Assembly: GCF_900215605.1 (NCBI RefSeq)
Contig: NZ_OBEL01000004.1
Span: 346,565 to 410,564 of the forward strand
DNA length: 64,000 bases
From: Cohaesibacter gelatinilyticus
GTDB taxonomy: Bacteria > Pseudomonadota > Alphaproteobacteria > Rhizobiales > Cohaesibacteraceae
Direction: 5' to 3'
Shown here: positions 46,101-53,259 of the stretch, piece by piece
Layout of the letters: each line of letters starts with the position of its first letter
Position numbering within the stretch: the stretch's first letter is position 1
Program-made: the position numbers and the translations under genes
The notes under the pieces: model-generated
Told to the model about the DNA's origin: nothing
Database searches by the model: none
Seen by the model: only the letters and a program-made list of their open reading frames with translations

Positions 46101-49100
46101 TGCGGAGCGCAATCCGGAATTCACCGATTATGCCAATTTCATCACATCCAACTACATGATGGATGTGGACCGGTTGCAATATCGCGATAGTCTGATCAAC
46201 AACACCCATGAGAATAATGACGCGGTCATCGGATCCGGTGATGGCTCCCCGGTGAAACTGGGGCCAATCTCATGGTTGAACAAACCGGTTCAGGTTCCGG
46301 CCCCGGACGGCTCGGGCCTCAGAACCATCTATCCCTCTGCCAGCAGCTTGGAGCTTGATCCGCGTGGTGCGGTCATCAAAGGTAAGAATGTCTCGGTTAC
46401 AGGGGCCGATATTGACAATTCCGGCCAGATTCTGGCCTCAAACAATGCATCGCTGACAGCCTCGGGCTCCATCACCGGCAGGGACGGCAAAGTCTCCGCC
46501 GATACGGGGCTGGTCGCAATCACCGCCCTTGGCCGGATTGACTTCGAGGAGACAAAGATCGAGGCCAATGAGGTCGATATCATTGCCGGACAGGATTTTG
46601 TCGGCAAGGGCCTTGCTATCTCGTCCGAAAGCGATACCTCGATCTTTGCAGCAGCCGGTGTGACGCTGACTGCGCTTGAAAAGAATTATACGGCGAATAG
46701 TCCCTCCACCCGTGTCATTCCGGGCAAGGATGGTGAGTCCGCAAGGATCGTCAATACCGGTGGCGGGCGACAGGTCAGCATTCGGGACCAGAAGATTTCC
46801 ACTCTTGATGTGGGCGGGGATCTATCCATTGTCACGTCGGGGGATCTGGTTCTTGCTGGCCTGAAGGGCAAGATTGACGGCAAGACCAATCTTTCTGCAG
46901 GGGGCGATCTTCTGCTGGCGGCTGTTCAGTCGGAAACAAAAATCAAGGCTGGCAATACCAGAATTCATCAGGTGACCAGCCATACCACCTCGCTGGAAAG
47001 TGGCGGTGACTTTGTGGCCAATGCCGGTGGCAAGGCCATTCTGGTTGGAACCGATATCGACAGTGGTGGCAAGGTTCAACTGGCCGCAGCTGATGATGTT
47101 GTTCTGGCGGCAAGCCAGGATATCTACACCTATGATTACAGGAAAAAGAAAGGCGGTTTCTTCTACAAGAAGGAAACTGTTGTCTCCAAAACCCGTGTGA
47201 CCAACAAGGGCACCAGCATTGCTGCGCTTGGAGATGTGGACATCATTTCCCAGACGGGAGATCTGACCACAGCCGGGACGCGCTTTGCCTCAGGTCAGGG
47301 AGATGTCAATCTTTCTGCGATCGAGGGGGATATCTATGCCGGTGTATATACGGATATCTTCCGTTCCTACAGCAAGACCAGCAAATCCATTCTTGGTGGC
47401 CTTCTGGGTTCGACCAGGATTGCCAATAGTGTTGACCGGATCAATACCGGCACGGCGGCCCTTGCAGCTCTGGATCTGTCGCTGGTCTCCGGTAATGACA
47501 CCACCCTGATCGGTGCACAGCTTTCTGCGGGTCGCCAACTGAGCATCAAGACCGGTGGCAACTTCAGTGTTCAGGCTGCCATTGACAGTCAGCGCCGTGA
47601 CTTCTTCTCCCATGAGACGGGTCTGGTGCTGATGACCACCATCACCGAGAAGAGTTATGTCGAGACGGCAGTTCTGACCCGGTTCCTTGCCGGTCAGGGC
47701 ATGGCCTTTGACATTGGCGGTGAGGCGGCTCTGACCCTTTACAATTATGCCGGTGTTGATGCGCAGACGGCACAGGATCTCTATCCTGAGGAATTGCTGG
47801 CCATCGATGGCCTGAAACTGCTGAACCAGCAGTTGGCCGATGACTATTTCTATGATGAGAAGGTTGCCCTCTCACCTGCCTTCAAGGCACTGGTTTCTGT
47901 TGCGGTGGGAGCGTTTGTCGCCCCTTACCTTGTCGGTGCGATGTTCCCGGCCCTTGCTGCGGCCGAAGCAGGAACCTTGCTCAGTGCTTTGGGATCAGGT
48001 CTTGAGGCCTTTACCGCCTCTGCGCTCGTCAATGGCCTTGATATGGCGGTTTCGGGTGACTTTGATCTTGGCGAGTTGCTCAAGGGAGCGGCCTTCTCGG
48101 GCGTGACGGCAGGTCTGACCTCCGGCATCAATCTCAGCACCTTCGGTATCACGCCTGAAAGCAATCCTGATCTGTTCCAGGGTTTGCTTGGGACCTTCGG
48201 GAACAACAAGCTCTCGCTCGGCAATATTCTTGACGGGGCGCTGGATGGTGCCATCCGGTCGGGTCTGTCCTCGGCTGTTTATGGCACGGACTTTGGTGAG
48301 GGCTTCTCGCAATCTCTGATCAGGACCGTGGTCAATCTGGCCCTTGCCGATGCGCAGTTCGAAATCGGCGAGCTGGGCTTTGCCGAGGGGTCTCCGCCTC
48401 ACATGCTGTTGCATGGCATAGCGGGCTGTGCAGCAGCGGCAGCATCAGGCAACAGTTGCGCCGCAGGAGCAGCGGGAGCTGTAGCACAAAGCGTCTTTGC
48501 GGGGGTATTGAGTGGAACTGATCTGAAGCCGGAAACCGCAACCAAGCTTTCCCGGATGCTTGGAGCCCTGGCTGGATTTGCCCTTTCAGAAGGAAAAGCC
48601 GAAAATGTGAATATTGCAGCCGACATTGCCCAATCGGCCTTTGAGAACAACTATCTCAAGCACACAGATATCGCCGAGCTTTCGGAGGAGATTAAACAGT
48701 GCAAGGCCAAACAGGGTGGATGTACCACTGAAGAACAACGTGAAATTGCCCTGAAATATGTGCACCGGGCTGTGGGCAATGACAAGGAGTTGGCGCAGAG
48801 CTGTTACACGGATGAATGCGTTAATAGTTTCTTGCAGAATGCAGCCAAATATGGCGATGTTATCGCGGAGATTTCCAAGCAGAGCCCTCTGATTGCAACC
48901 TATCTTGCCAGGTCCGGCTCCTTCTTTGTATCTGGTCCGGCCCAGCGGCAACTGGCAGTCAATATTGACTACGCCAAAGGATATCTGGACTATCAGCAAA
49001 CCAAATGCTCTGGATTGTCTGCCATTCAATGTCAGGCAGATTATGCGGTTGCCTATCAGGACTATCAGGAAGATATGGTTCTGGTGCAGAAAGCCAAGCT

Positions 49101-49851
49101 TGTATTGGCGCTTGCAACGGGTGCCTTGCCTGCTGGTGCTAGTGCTCTTCTGAGTATGCGTACCTGTCTTTCCAACCCGGTCTGTATCAATGAAATGGCT
49201 ATTCTTGCAGCTGAGGTAGCTGCCGGTGATGCTCTGACTGGCAACAGTCTTTCAATGAGTGTTCATACTGGCGGCAAGGTTGTGATGAAGGCAGGAGACC
49301 AGATTGTTGGTCTGATTGATGATGCCGGTCGGGTATTGGCCAGGGTCGACGATGTGGCAGGCAACGCTCTTGTCTTCCGCAATACAGATGGTAGTCTGCT
49401 AAGGCTGAACAATACTGGTGACCTTGTCGCTACAAATAGAATAGTGCCCGATGAGATACTGGATCAGGCAGACTTAGATCGCTTTGTGACCCTGAGAAAT
49501 GATCTCGGTATTACAAGCAACAATCAGTTGAGGCGGAATGTTGCAGTGGGTGAAGGTAATGTGGATGGAGTAGATATAGGTGAAATTATTGGTGTAAGTG
49601 GCAAACGTGGTCCTGGTGTTGATATGCCTGAAAACCCGATTTTCGCGACCACGACTGTTGGCCATCCAAGGAATTTAGATTCAGAGGTATTTGTGCTAGA
49701 GAATTTGGCACAGCGCCTGACTCCGCAATCAACTGGAACAGTCCGACTTCTGAGCGAGAGAACTGTTTGTAGTTCTTGTCAAGGCGTCATCACTCAATTC
49801 AGAGAAAAGTTCCCGAACATCAATCTGATCGTAAGGGCTGGTAGCCAATGA
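43123..49851 (+). CDS. CdiA-like two-partner secretion exoprotein with C-terminal deaminase toxin
   Basis: 2242 residues from the ATG at 43123. A signal peptide (cut near LYA, residue 28) leads into the TPS secretion domain (about 30-290) with the hallmark NGITCNGCGFINTNRATLTTG-type region and its CxxC. A long FHA-type beta-helix follows, interrupted at about 608-800 by an Ala-rich insert made of three related units, and carrying a CFTCH motif at 856-860. A FENNYL pre-toxin motif lies near residue 1840, followed by a helical region. The last 130 residues look like a deaminase toxin of the BURPS668_1122 type: DSE at 2186-2188 and CSSC at 2216-2219, then VITQFREKFPNI. The sequence becomes AT-richer in the toxin part. 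An immunity gene overlaps the stop. Confidence 0.9.
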   Translation: MTNGIERFIARLLIVILSLQPTLLYADNIQVVGPDNGPRPHADQSYNGTRVLNIATPKGGTSHNIYSDFVADDLILNNSATNVDTQLGGWIEGNPNLTPGNEANLWIGEVVGGNQTRLNGILEVGGKTMDVILANEFGITCNGCGFINTNRATLTTGKPVFAPNGALQSLDVKRGLVEIGPNGLNPESRLSLSDTRRVDVIARAAALYGKMRGSELNIVAGANKVDYNWSYDPETGAVTGIAEQSGSGAAPAFAVDVAALGGMYANAIKLVATENGVGVRLNGELASAGNISLRADGQLRLGAPSAGHVPKIKAKKKIRIRNNGPILLEGSLVSEDNDLVDVRTSSGGLTFTGEAQGGNVTLESAGLADIRASVTAQGALRISSLANDVSIGTQAELSAQTMDIDAAVNAILNGKLSAINSLDIDAVTSINAAAGSSLTGDDIQLDAQTVLASGLITADDNLAITAGAGGVSTSGTLSARTLSIASGGTVINSGTLSAGDSLTVEAVTSITNAAVMISGNDLALYSDQILNNGGVIWANDSVTLAANADLDSASLVQNTNGRIEAFQGDLTIRADAVDNIGIAPSSVTSEIIKWVEEGSGEPIIPSTEILKLVKSEYLGSDGKILAAHYPAYLALWVDLISGADTMSAEAQALLKSTVTTPSGTALESELKTLWSNMFAKANEAGTTDPAAKVKDMVDPAIFDADGNVLPAHEAAYVDLWETLAAGNTVVSDDVKAILKPGSLTTEEVTDPDTSITTTVTTNTLTSESTNVWAAMISGSDASYDIVKILYQDKFSNDGKLAELVAGKDIDIKAEKLRNIFGTVSAGGDILITANEVENKALGATQVLLEVHKKPGCFTCHEGETDFYDTFGGRIEAVGNVTIVGSLANETVRSSEMSIQDVMNEMNAYIAEQQAEGDSSLAGVPGLRSNNFHLDDHRTDAYTEPVSGNGDDIRKIIPVDTDKVIDVAVAPTVTPGVTPTAPVDALLAAGLNTIAERNPEFTDYANFITSNYMMDVDRLQYRDSLINNTHENNDAVIGSGDGSPVKLGPISWLNKPVQVPAPDGSGLRTIYPSASSLELDPRGAVIKGKNVSVTGADIDNSGQILASNNASLTASGSITGRDGKVSADTGLVAITALGRIDFEETKIEANEVDIIAGQDFVGKGLAISSESDTSIFAAAGVTLTALEKNYTANSPSTRVIPGKDGESARIVNTGGGRQVSIRDQKISTLDVGGDLSIVTSGDLVLAGLKGKIDGKTNLSAGGDLLLAAVQSETKIKAGNTRIHQVTSHTTSLESGGDFVANAGGKAILVGTDIDSGGKVQLAAADDVVLAASQDIYTYDYRKKKGGFFYKKETVVSKTRVTNKGTSIAALGDVDIISQTGDLTTAGTRFASGQGDVNLSAIEGDIYAGVYTDIFRSYSKTSKSILGGLLGSTRIANSVDRINTGTAALAALDLSLVSGNDTTLIGAQLSAGRQLSIKTGGNFSVQAAIDSQRRDFFSHETGLVLMTTITEKSYVETAVLTRFLAGQGMAFDIGGEAALTLYNYAGVDAQTAQDLYPEELLAIDGLKLLNQQLADDYFYDEKVALSPAFKALVSVAVGAFVAPYLVGAMFPALAAAEAGTLLSALGSGLEAFTASALVNGLDMAVSGDFDLGELLKGAAFSGVTAGLTSGINLSTFGITPESNPDLFQGLLGTFGNNKLSLGNILDGALDGAIRSGLSSAVYGTDFGEGFSQSLIRTVVNLALADAQFEIGELGFAEGSPPHMLLHGIAGCAAAAASGNSCAAGAAGAVAQSVFAGVLSGTDLKPETATKLSRMLGALAGFALSEGKAENVNIAADIAQSAFENNYLKHTDIAELSEEIKQCKAKQGGCTTEEQREIALKYVHRAVGNDKELAQSCYTDECVNSFLQNAAKYGDVIAEISKQSPLIATYLARSGSFFVSGPAQRQLAVNIDYAKGYLDYQQTKCSGLSAIQCQADYAVAYQDYQEDMVLVQKAKLVLALATGALPAGASALLSMRTCLSNPVCINEMAILAAEVAAGDALTGNSLSMSVHTGGKVVMKAGDQIVGLIDDAGRVLARVDDVAGNALVFRNTDGSLLRLNNTGDLVATNRIVPDEILDQADLDRFVTLRNDLGITSNNQLRRNVAVGEGNVDGVDIGEIIGVSGKRGPGVDMPENPIFATTTVGHPRNLDSEVFVLENLAQRLTPQSTGTVRLLSERTVCSSCQGVITQFREKFPNINLIVRAGSQ
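44944..45525 (+). repeat. Three-fold internal repeat in the CdiA-like exoprotein
   Basis: Units begin at 44944 (EILKLVKSEYLGSDGKILA), 45196 (KVKDMVDPAIFDADGNVLP) and 45472 (DIVKILYQDKFSNDGKLA). The first two continue with similar HYPAYLALW / HEAAYVDLW and SAEAQALLK / SDDVKAILK segments; the third stops short. The units are diverged, about 83-92 residues long, and break up the FHA-type beta-helix. Confidence 0.7.
47216..47634 (+). repeat. cdiA segment duplicated at 51533-51951
   Basis: This 419-base stretch of the intact exoprotein gene recurs at 51533-51951 with only about a dozen substitutions, most of them synonymous, and no gaps. The left junction shares GCATT with the IS3 orfA gene; the right junction is at CTGATG. 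Confidence 0.92.
47860..48358 (+). repeat. cdiA segment recurring, with a deletion, at 50427-50711
   Basis: Bases 47860-48099 and 48303-48358 are found fused at 50427-50711. The missing 203-210 bases are bounded by the short direct repeat CTTCTCG (48093-48099 and 48303-48309), as expected for a slipped or recombinational deletion of 70 codons. Three bases near 47961 are also missing in the copy. Confidence 0.88.
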
Positions 49852-50321
49852 TGCAGAATTTTGATTATCTACAAGACTGCCGGAAACTCTATGATCAAAG
49901 GTTGCTTTCAAAATTTGGTCCACCAGTAGGGGCTGCTGAGGTAGAAATTACTGAGCTACAGGCTAAGTTGGATAAAAATCTACCGATTGCTTATCGTCAG
50001 TTTTTACTATGGATGGGTAAGGATAAATACGGTGCCCTAAAAGGGAGCGAGTGGTTTATTGATGAGGTTTATGAAAATGGAGAATTTCTGGAGGAGTTTT
50101 TGGCTGAAAATGAAGTCAAAGGGATGGCATCAAATCCTATAGTCTGTTTTTTCAGCCACCAAGCATACATGGCAGCATGGTTCTCACTAGATAATCCGCA
50201 ACCAGATCCATTGTGCGAATTCTATTCGGAGGTGAGTTCAAATTCTGTTCCAGTTAACGTCGGACCGTTCAGCTCTTTTTTGCTAAAAGAACTTCAAGGT
50301 GTAGCGGAGACATTGGTTTAA
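49848..50321 (+). CDS. SUKH (SMI1/KNR4) family immunity protein for the deaminase toxin
   Basis: 157 residues; the ATG at 49848 overlaps the exoprotein stop (ATGA), the usual toxin-immunity coupling. The SUKH pattern is visible: VGAAEVEITELQAKLDKNLP, then AYRQFLLWMGKDKYGAL and a hydrophobic core, ending with SSFLLKELQ. SUKH proteins are the commonest immunity partners of nuclease and deaminase toxins in contact-dependent systems. It would bind and neutralise the toxin domain of its own upstream gene. It is AT-rich like the toxin end, consistent with the two having moved as one module. Confidence 0.85.
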   Translation: MMQNFDYLQDCRKLYDQRLLSKFGPPVGAAEVEITELQAKLDKNLPIAYRQFLLWMGKDKYGALKGSEWFIDEVYENGEFLEEFLAENEVKGMASNPIVCFFSHQAYMAAWFSLDNPQPDPLCEFYSEVSSNSVPVNVGPFSSFLLKELQGVAETLV

Positions 50322-50426
50322 AAAGTGCGAAAACTGTGCGAATGTGTTTGGAGCGGAATAATGCTTGCTGATGGCGAAGATTCTAGTGGTCTAGACATCG
50401 ATTAGTTCGCAGTCGATGTTAATGGT

Positions 50427-50732
50427 AAGGTTGCCCTCTCACCTGCCTTCAAAGCACTGGTTTCGGTTGCGGTGGGAGCGTTTGTCGCCCCTTACCTTGT
50501 TTGTGCGATGTTCCCGGCCCTTGCGGCCGAAGCAGGAACCTTGCTCAGTGCTTTGAGATCAGGTCTCGAGGCCTTTACTGCCTCTGTGCTCGTCAATGGC
50601 CTTGATATGGCAATCTCGGGTGACTTTGATCTTGGCGAGTTGCTCAAGGGAGCGGCCTTCTCGCAATCTCTGATGAGGACCGTGGTCAATCTGGCCCTTG
50701 CTGATGTGCAGCAGGGGCCGCAGGAGGAATAG
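50427..50732 (+). pseudogene. Truncated cdiA fragment with internal deletion
   Basis: This stretch repeats the region before the pre-toxin domain of the intact gene (KVALSPAFKALVSVAVGAF region), lacks 70 codons between two CTTCTCG repeats, diverges after VNLALAD and hits a stop at 50730-50732. No start codon or ribosome-binding site of its own fits. It is a remnant of an earlier exoprotein gene or an orphan toxin module. Confidence 0.88.
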
Positions 50733-51235
50733 CACAAAGCCTGTATTCGGGTGTGGTTGCAGACACAGAGCCAAAGCCGGAAGATTACGGCTCTCTGGAT
50801 GCCTATGAAACCGCACATAATAAATGGTCCAAAACGCATTTGACCAATGTCGAGATGGTTTCGGCTATCGCAGGTTTCTTCTTTTCTGGAGGCGACGCCC
50901 AGAATGTCAATATTGCCGGTTCGACAGGACAATCCGGGCTTCAGAATAATTACCTCTCACATTCGCAATTTTCAGAATTGGAAAGAGAGTATGATGCATG
51001 TGGTGAGGATTTGGCCTGTGTCGAGAAAACTCTGGAGTGGTTCCTGCAGCTCTCGCTTGATCAGGAGCACAAATTGGCAATGTGTGGTGCCAACTTCGTG
51101 TGTTCAGCACCCCATATTGTTGCTTTGGGTGAAACATTTGATAGTGCCGAAGTAAAGGACTTCATTTACCAGCTTGGACAACGGGTTCAGGAGAATCTGA
51201 ACCGCGCCGGGTTTGGCGGAGGCTCCAACACTTGA
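50732..51235 (+). pseudogene. Orphan pre-toxin (VENN-like) fragment of a second CdiA C-terminus
   Basis: In a frame shifted from the previous fragment, the product reads AQSLYSGVVADTE, then AQNVNIAGSTGQSGLQNNYLSH-like sequence. That parallels AENVNIAADIAQSAFENNYLKH in the intact exoprotein, but the sequences are far more diverged than the other duplicates. The part after it (CGEDLACVEKTLEWFL, LAMCGANFVCSAPH) resembles pre-toxin domains of other CdiA proteins, so it comes from a different allele. It ends 50-60 residues later with no recognisable toxin. A GTG at 50753 could start it, but it is probably not expressed as a functional protein. Confidence 0.78.
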
Positions 51236-51250
51236 GTAGTATGGAGCATC

Positions 51251-51556
51251 ATGGGCAAAGCAGTAAACAAATATTCCCCTGAAGTGCGCGAGCGTGCAGT
51301 ACGGATGGTTTTTGACAATCAAGGCCAGCATGCGAGCCGTTGGTCAGCAATCCTGTCTATTTCCTCGAAGATCGGCTGCTCGCCGCAAACCCTGAACGAA
51401 TGGGTGAAGAGGAGCGAGGTTGATAGCGGCCAGCGCAGTGGCATTACGACAGAAATGTCTGAGAAGATGAAGGCGCTTGAGCGTGAGAACCGTGACCTCA
51501 AACAAGCCAATGAGATCTTGCGCAAGGCATCTGCATTGCTGCGCTTGGAGATGTAG
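51251..51556 (+). mobile_element. IS3-family transposase orfA, truncated and fused to cdiA sequence
   Basis: The product starts [20 protein letters not shown] and has the IS3-type helix-turn-helix ([19 protein letters not shown]) and leucine-zipper region ([23 protein letters not shown]). Normal OrfA continues a few residues into the frameshift with OrfB. Here, right after RKASA, the sequence switches to the cdiA duplicate, giving a new stop at 51554-51556. No orfB, inverted repeats or target duplications are visible, so the element is dead and its insertion was followed by recombination. Confidence 0.88.
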
Positions 51557-51960
51557 ACATCATTTCCCAGACGGGAGATCTGACCACAGCCGGGACGCGC
51601 TTCGCCTCAGGTCAGGGAGATGTCAATCTTTCCGCGATCGAGGGGGATATCTATGCCGGTGTGTATACGGATATCTTCCGTTCCTACAGCAAGACCAGCA
51701 AATCCATTCTTGGTGGCCTTCTGGGTTCGACCAGGATTGCCAATAGTGTTGACCGGATCAATACCGGCACGGCGGCCCTTGCGGCTCTGGATCTGTCGCT
51801 TGTCTCCGGTAATGACACCACCCTGATCGGGGCGCAGCTTTCTGCGGGTCGCCAACTGAGCATCAAGACCGGTGGCGACTTCAGCGTTCAGGCTGCCATT
51901 GACAGTCAGCGCCGTGACTTCTTCTCCCATGAGACAGGTCTGGTGCTGATGGTGGGTTGA
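51533..51960 (+). pseudogene. Near-identical cdiA fragment joined to IS3 orfA
   Basis: A 419-base copy of 47216-47634 (FHA-repeat region, ASGQGDVNLSAIEGDIYAGV), open only to the stop at 51958-51960, where it leaves cdiA homology after LVLM. It has no start of its own. Its near-identity to the intact gene means recent duplication or ongoing gene conversion. Confidence 0.88.
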
Positions 51961-52316
51961 AGTCCTTCGATGAGGAAATCAAACTCCTTGATGGCAAATT
52001 CAATTGCCGCATTCGTGAGCACAAATTTGTTCGTGAATGTACGGGCGGTGCCATTGTTCAATGGTGGGTCTTAAAAGCCAGCAATGATGATGTCGTCAAA
52101 GGGGTTGAGCTTCAATGGAAGAGAGACACTGCAACACAGAGTGTTCTCGATTATACGGAAACTCGTGGGCTGCCAGAAAATGAATTCAAGAGCTTACGAT
52201 TGGCCATCGCTACAGAAGATGAGTTCAAGCTTGTATCTGAGAAATCTTTGATTTGGTACAAAAAAGACCGCTCCTCGATCTATCACTCTCAGATCAAGAT
52301 CAGACCATTTCTCTAG
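51957..52316 (+). CDS. Hypothetical protein, possible orphan immunity protein
   Basis: 119 residues if started at the TTG at 51957; there is no internal ATG in frame, so the gene may be 5'-truncated by the recombination that joined it to the cdiA fragment. It reads KSFDEEIKLLDGKFNCRI, then GGAIVQWWVLKASNDD and a charged C-terminal half. I do not recognise the family. Its place directly after a cdiA fragment, with overlapping stop and start (TTGA), copies the toxin-immunity arrangement, so it may be the immunity gene left over from a displaced toxin module. Confidence 0.5.
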   Translation: MKSFDEEIKLLDGKFNCRIREHKFVRECTGGAIVQWWVLKASNDDVVKGVELQWKRDTATQSVLDYTETRGLPENEFKSLRLAIATEDEFKLVSEKSLIWYKKDRSSIYHSQIKIRPFL

Positions 52317-52598
52317 ACCTGACAAAGGGGGGGAGAGGTTAGTAGCGACTGCGATCTCTTTCCCCTTAGAACGGCATTTTTTTAGCAGCCTGATTCTTGA
52401 TTTTTTAATTCATGAATATGCAATTAAAGATTGTTTTTCAGGTATTTTTTAATGTTTTGTGACTCTGGATTGTATGTGTCCACAACTTAATAACGATGAA
52501 AATCCTGTCTTTCCCTCACTGGTGGTGATTTTACCCATTGTACTGCCTTGCGATTTCTGCTCGATAGTTCTCAGGTTTTAAATTAGGAAGGCTAAGTA

Positions 52599-53234
52599 AT
52601 GCCTCGGGAACTTGTGTCGGTGATCACTGGGCTTCTACTCCTTGTCGTGGTAGCTGGAACGACCTCTGCAATGGCTGTTTGGGCTATGCATGAGCAAGTT
52701 GTGCTTGCGATCTGGATTGGTATCCTGTTCCCTCCGTTAATATCCTCGTCGATTTTCTGGAGTTTTTTATCAAAACACGATTTTGAAAGAAATGACGATA
52801 AAATATTATCGATAGTTATGCCATTTTCTAGTATTTGCATTGTAACATTCATATTTTTTGTTTTATATATTAAAAGTTTTATTCTTTTTGATGATCATAT
52901 TTTTTATGTTGTTTATTTTTTGATTTTTTTTGGAGTTTTATTTGGAGCTACAATTTCTTTATTGAAGGGCTTTGATAAGCTAAACTTGTATTTAGTGATA
53001 TTAGTGACTGCTATATTATATTTATCTCTTGTTCATTTTATGTCTATTGTGATTGAGAGTTCCAGTTTTACTGGTGTTTTTTCTAATTTTAAGAAAACAC
53101 AATCCTTCAGAATACGAGGTGAAACGGAAGGAGAGGCAACTTTTATGCTTGTTGCTTTTTCATTTCTGTTTTTCTCTACAAGCCTTTCCATCACTCTTCG
53201 TCGTATAGGTAAAGAACTTTTCTCTAGAGTTTAG
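52599..53234 (+). CDS. Small multi-pass membrane protein preceding the RTX gene
   Basis: 211 residues with five predicted membrane helices (about 5-25, 33-53, 70-90, 100-120, 128-150) and a sixth near the C-terminus (about 182-200). TTAGGAAGG gives a good ribosome-binding site. The gene is strongly AT-rich with a phenylalanine/isoleucine bias, unlike the metabolic genes of the window. I do not recognise the family. It ends 25 bases before the giant RTX gene and is probably co-transcribed; it could assist the RTX protein or protect the producer, but this is only context. Confidence 0.75.
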   Translation: MPRELVSVITGLLLLVVVAGTTSAMAVWAMHEQVVLAIWIGILFPPLISSSIFWSFLSKHDFERNDDKILSIVMPFSSICIVTFIFFVLYIKSFILFDDHIFYVVYFLIFFGVLFGATISLLKGFDKLNLYLVILVTAILYLSLVHFMSIVIESSSFTGVFSNFKKTQSFRIRGETEGEATFMLVAFSFLFFSTSLSITLRRIGKELFSRV

Positions 53235-53259
53235 AGATTGATTTGAATAGGTCGAATTT

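Noticed and set aside
50732..51235. A functional second toxin gene
   Set aside because: There is no toxin motif after the pre-toxin part, and the preceding cdiA fragment is in another frame with a stop.
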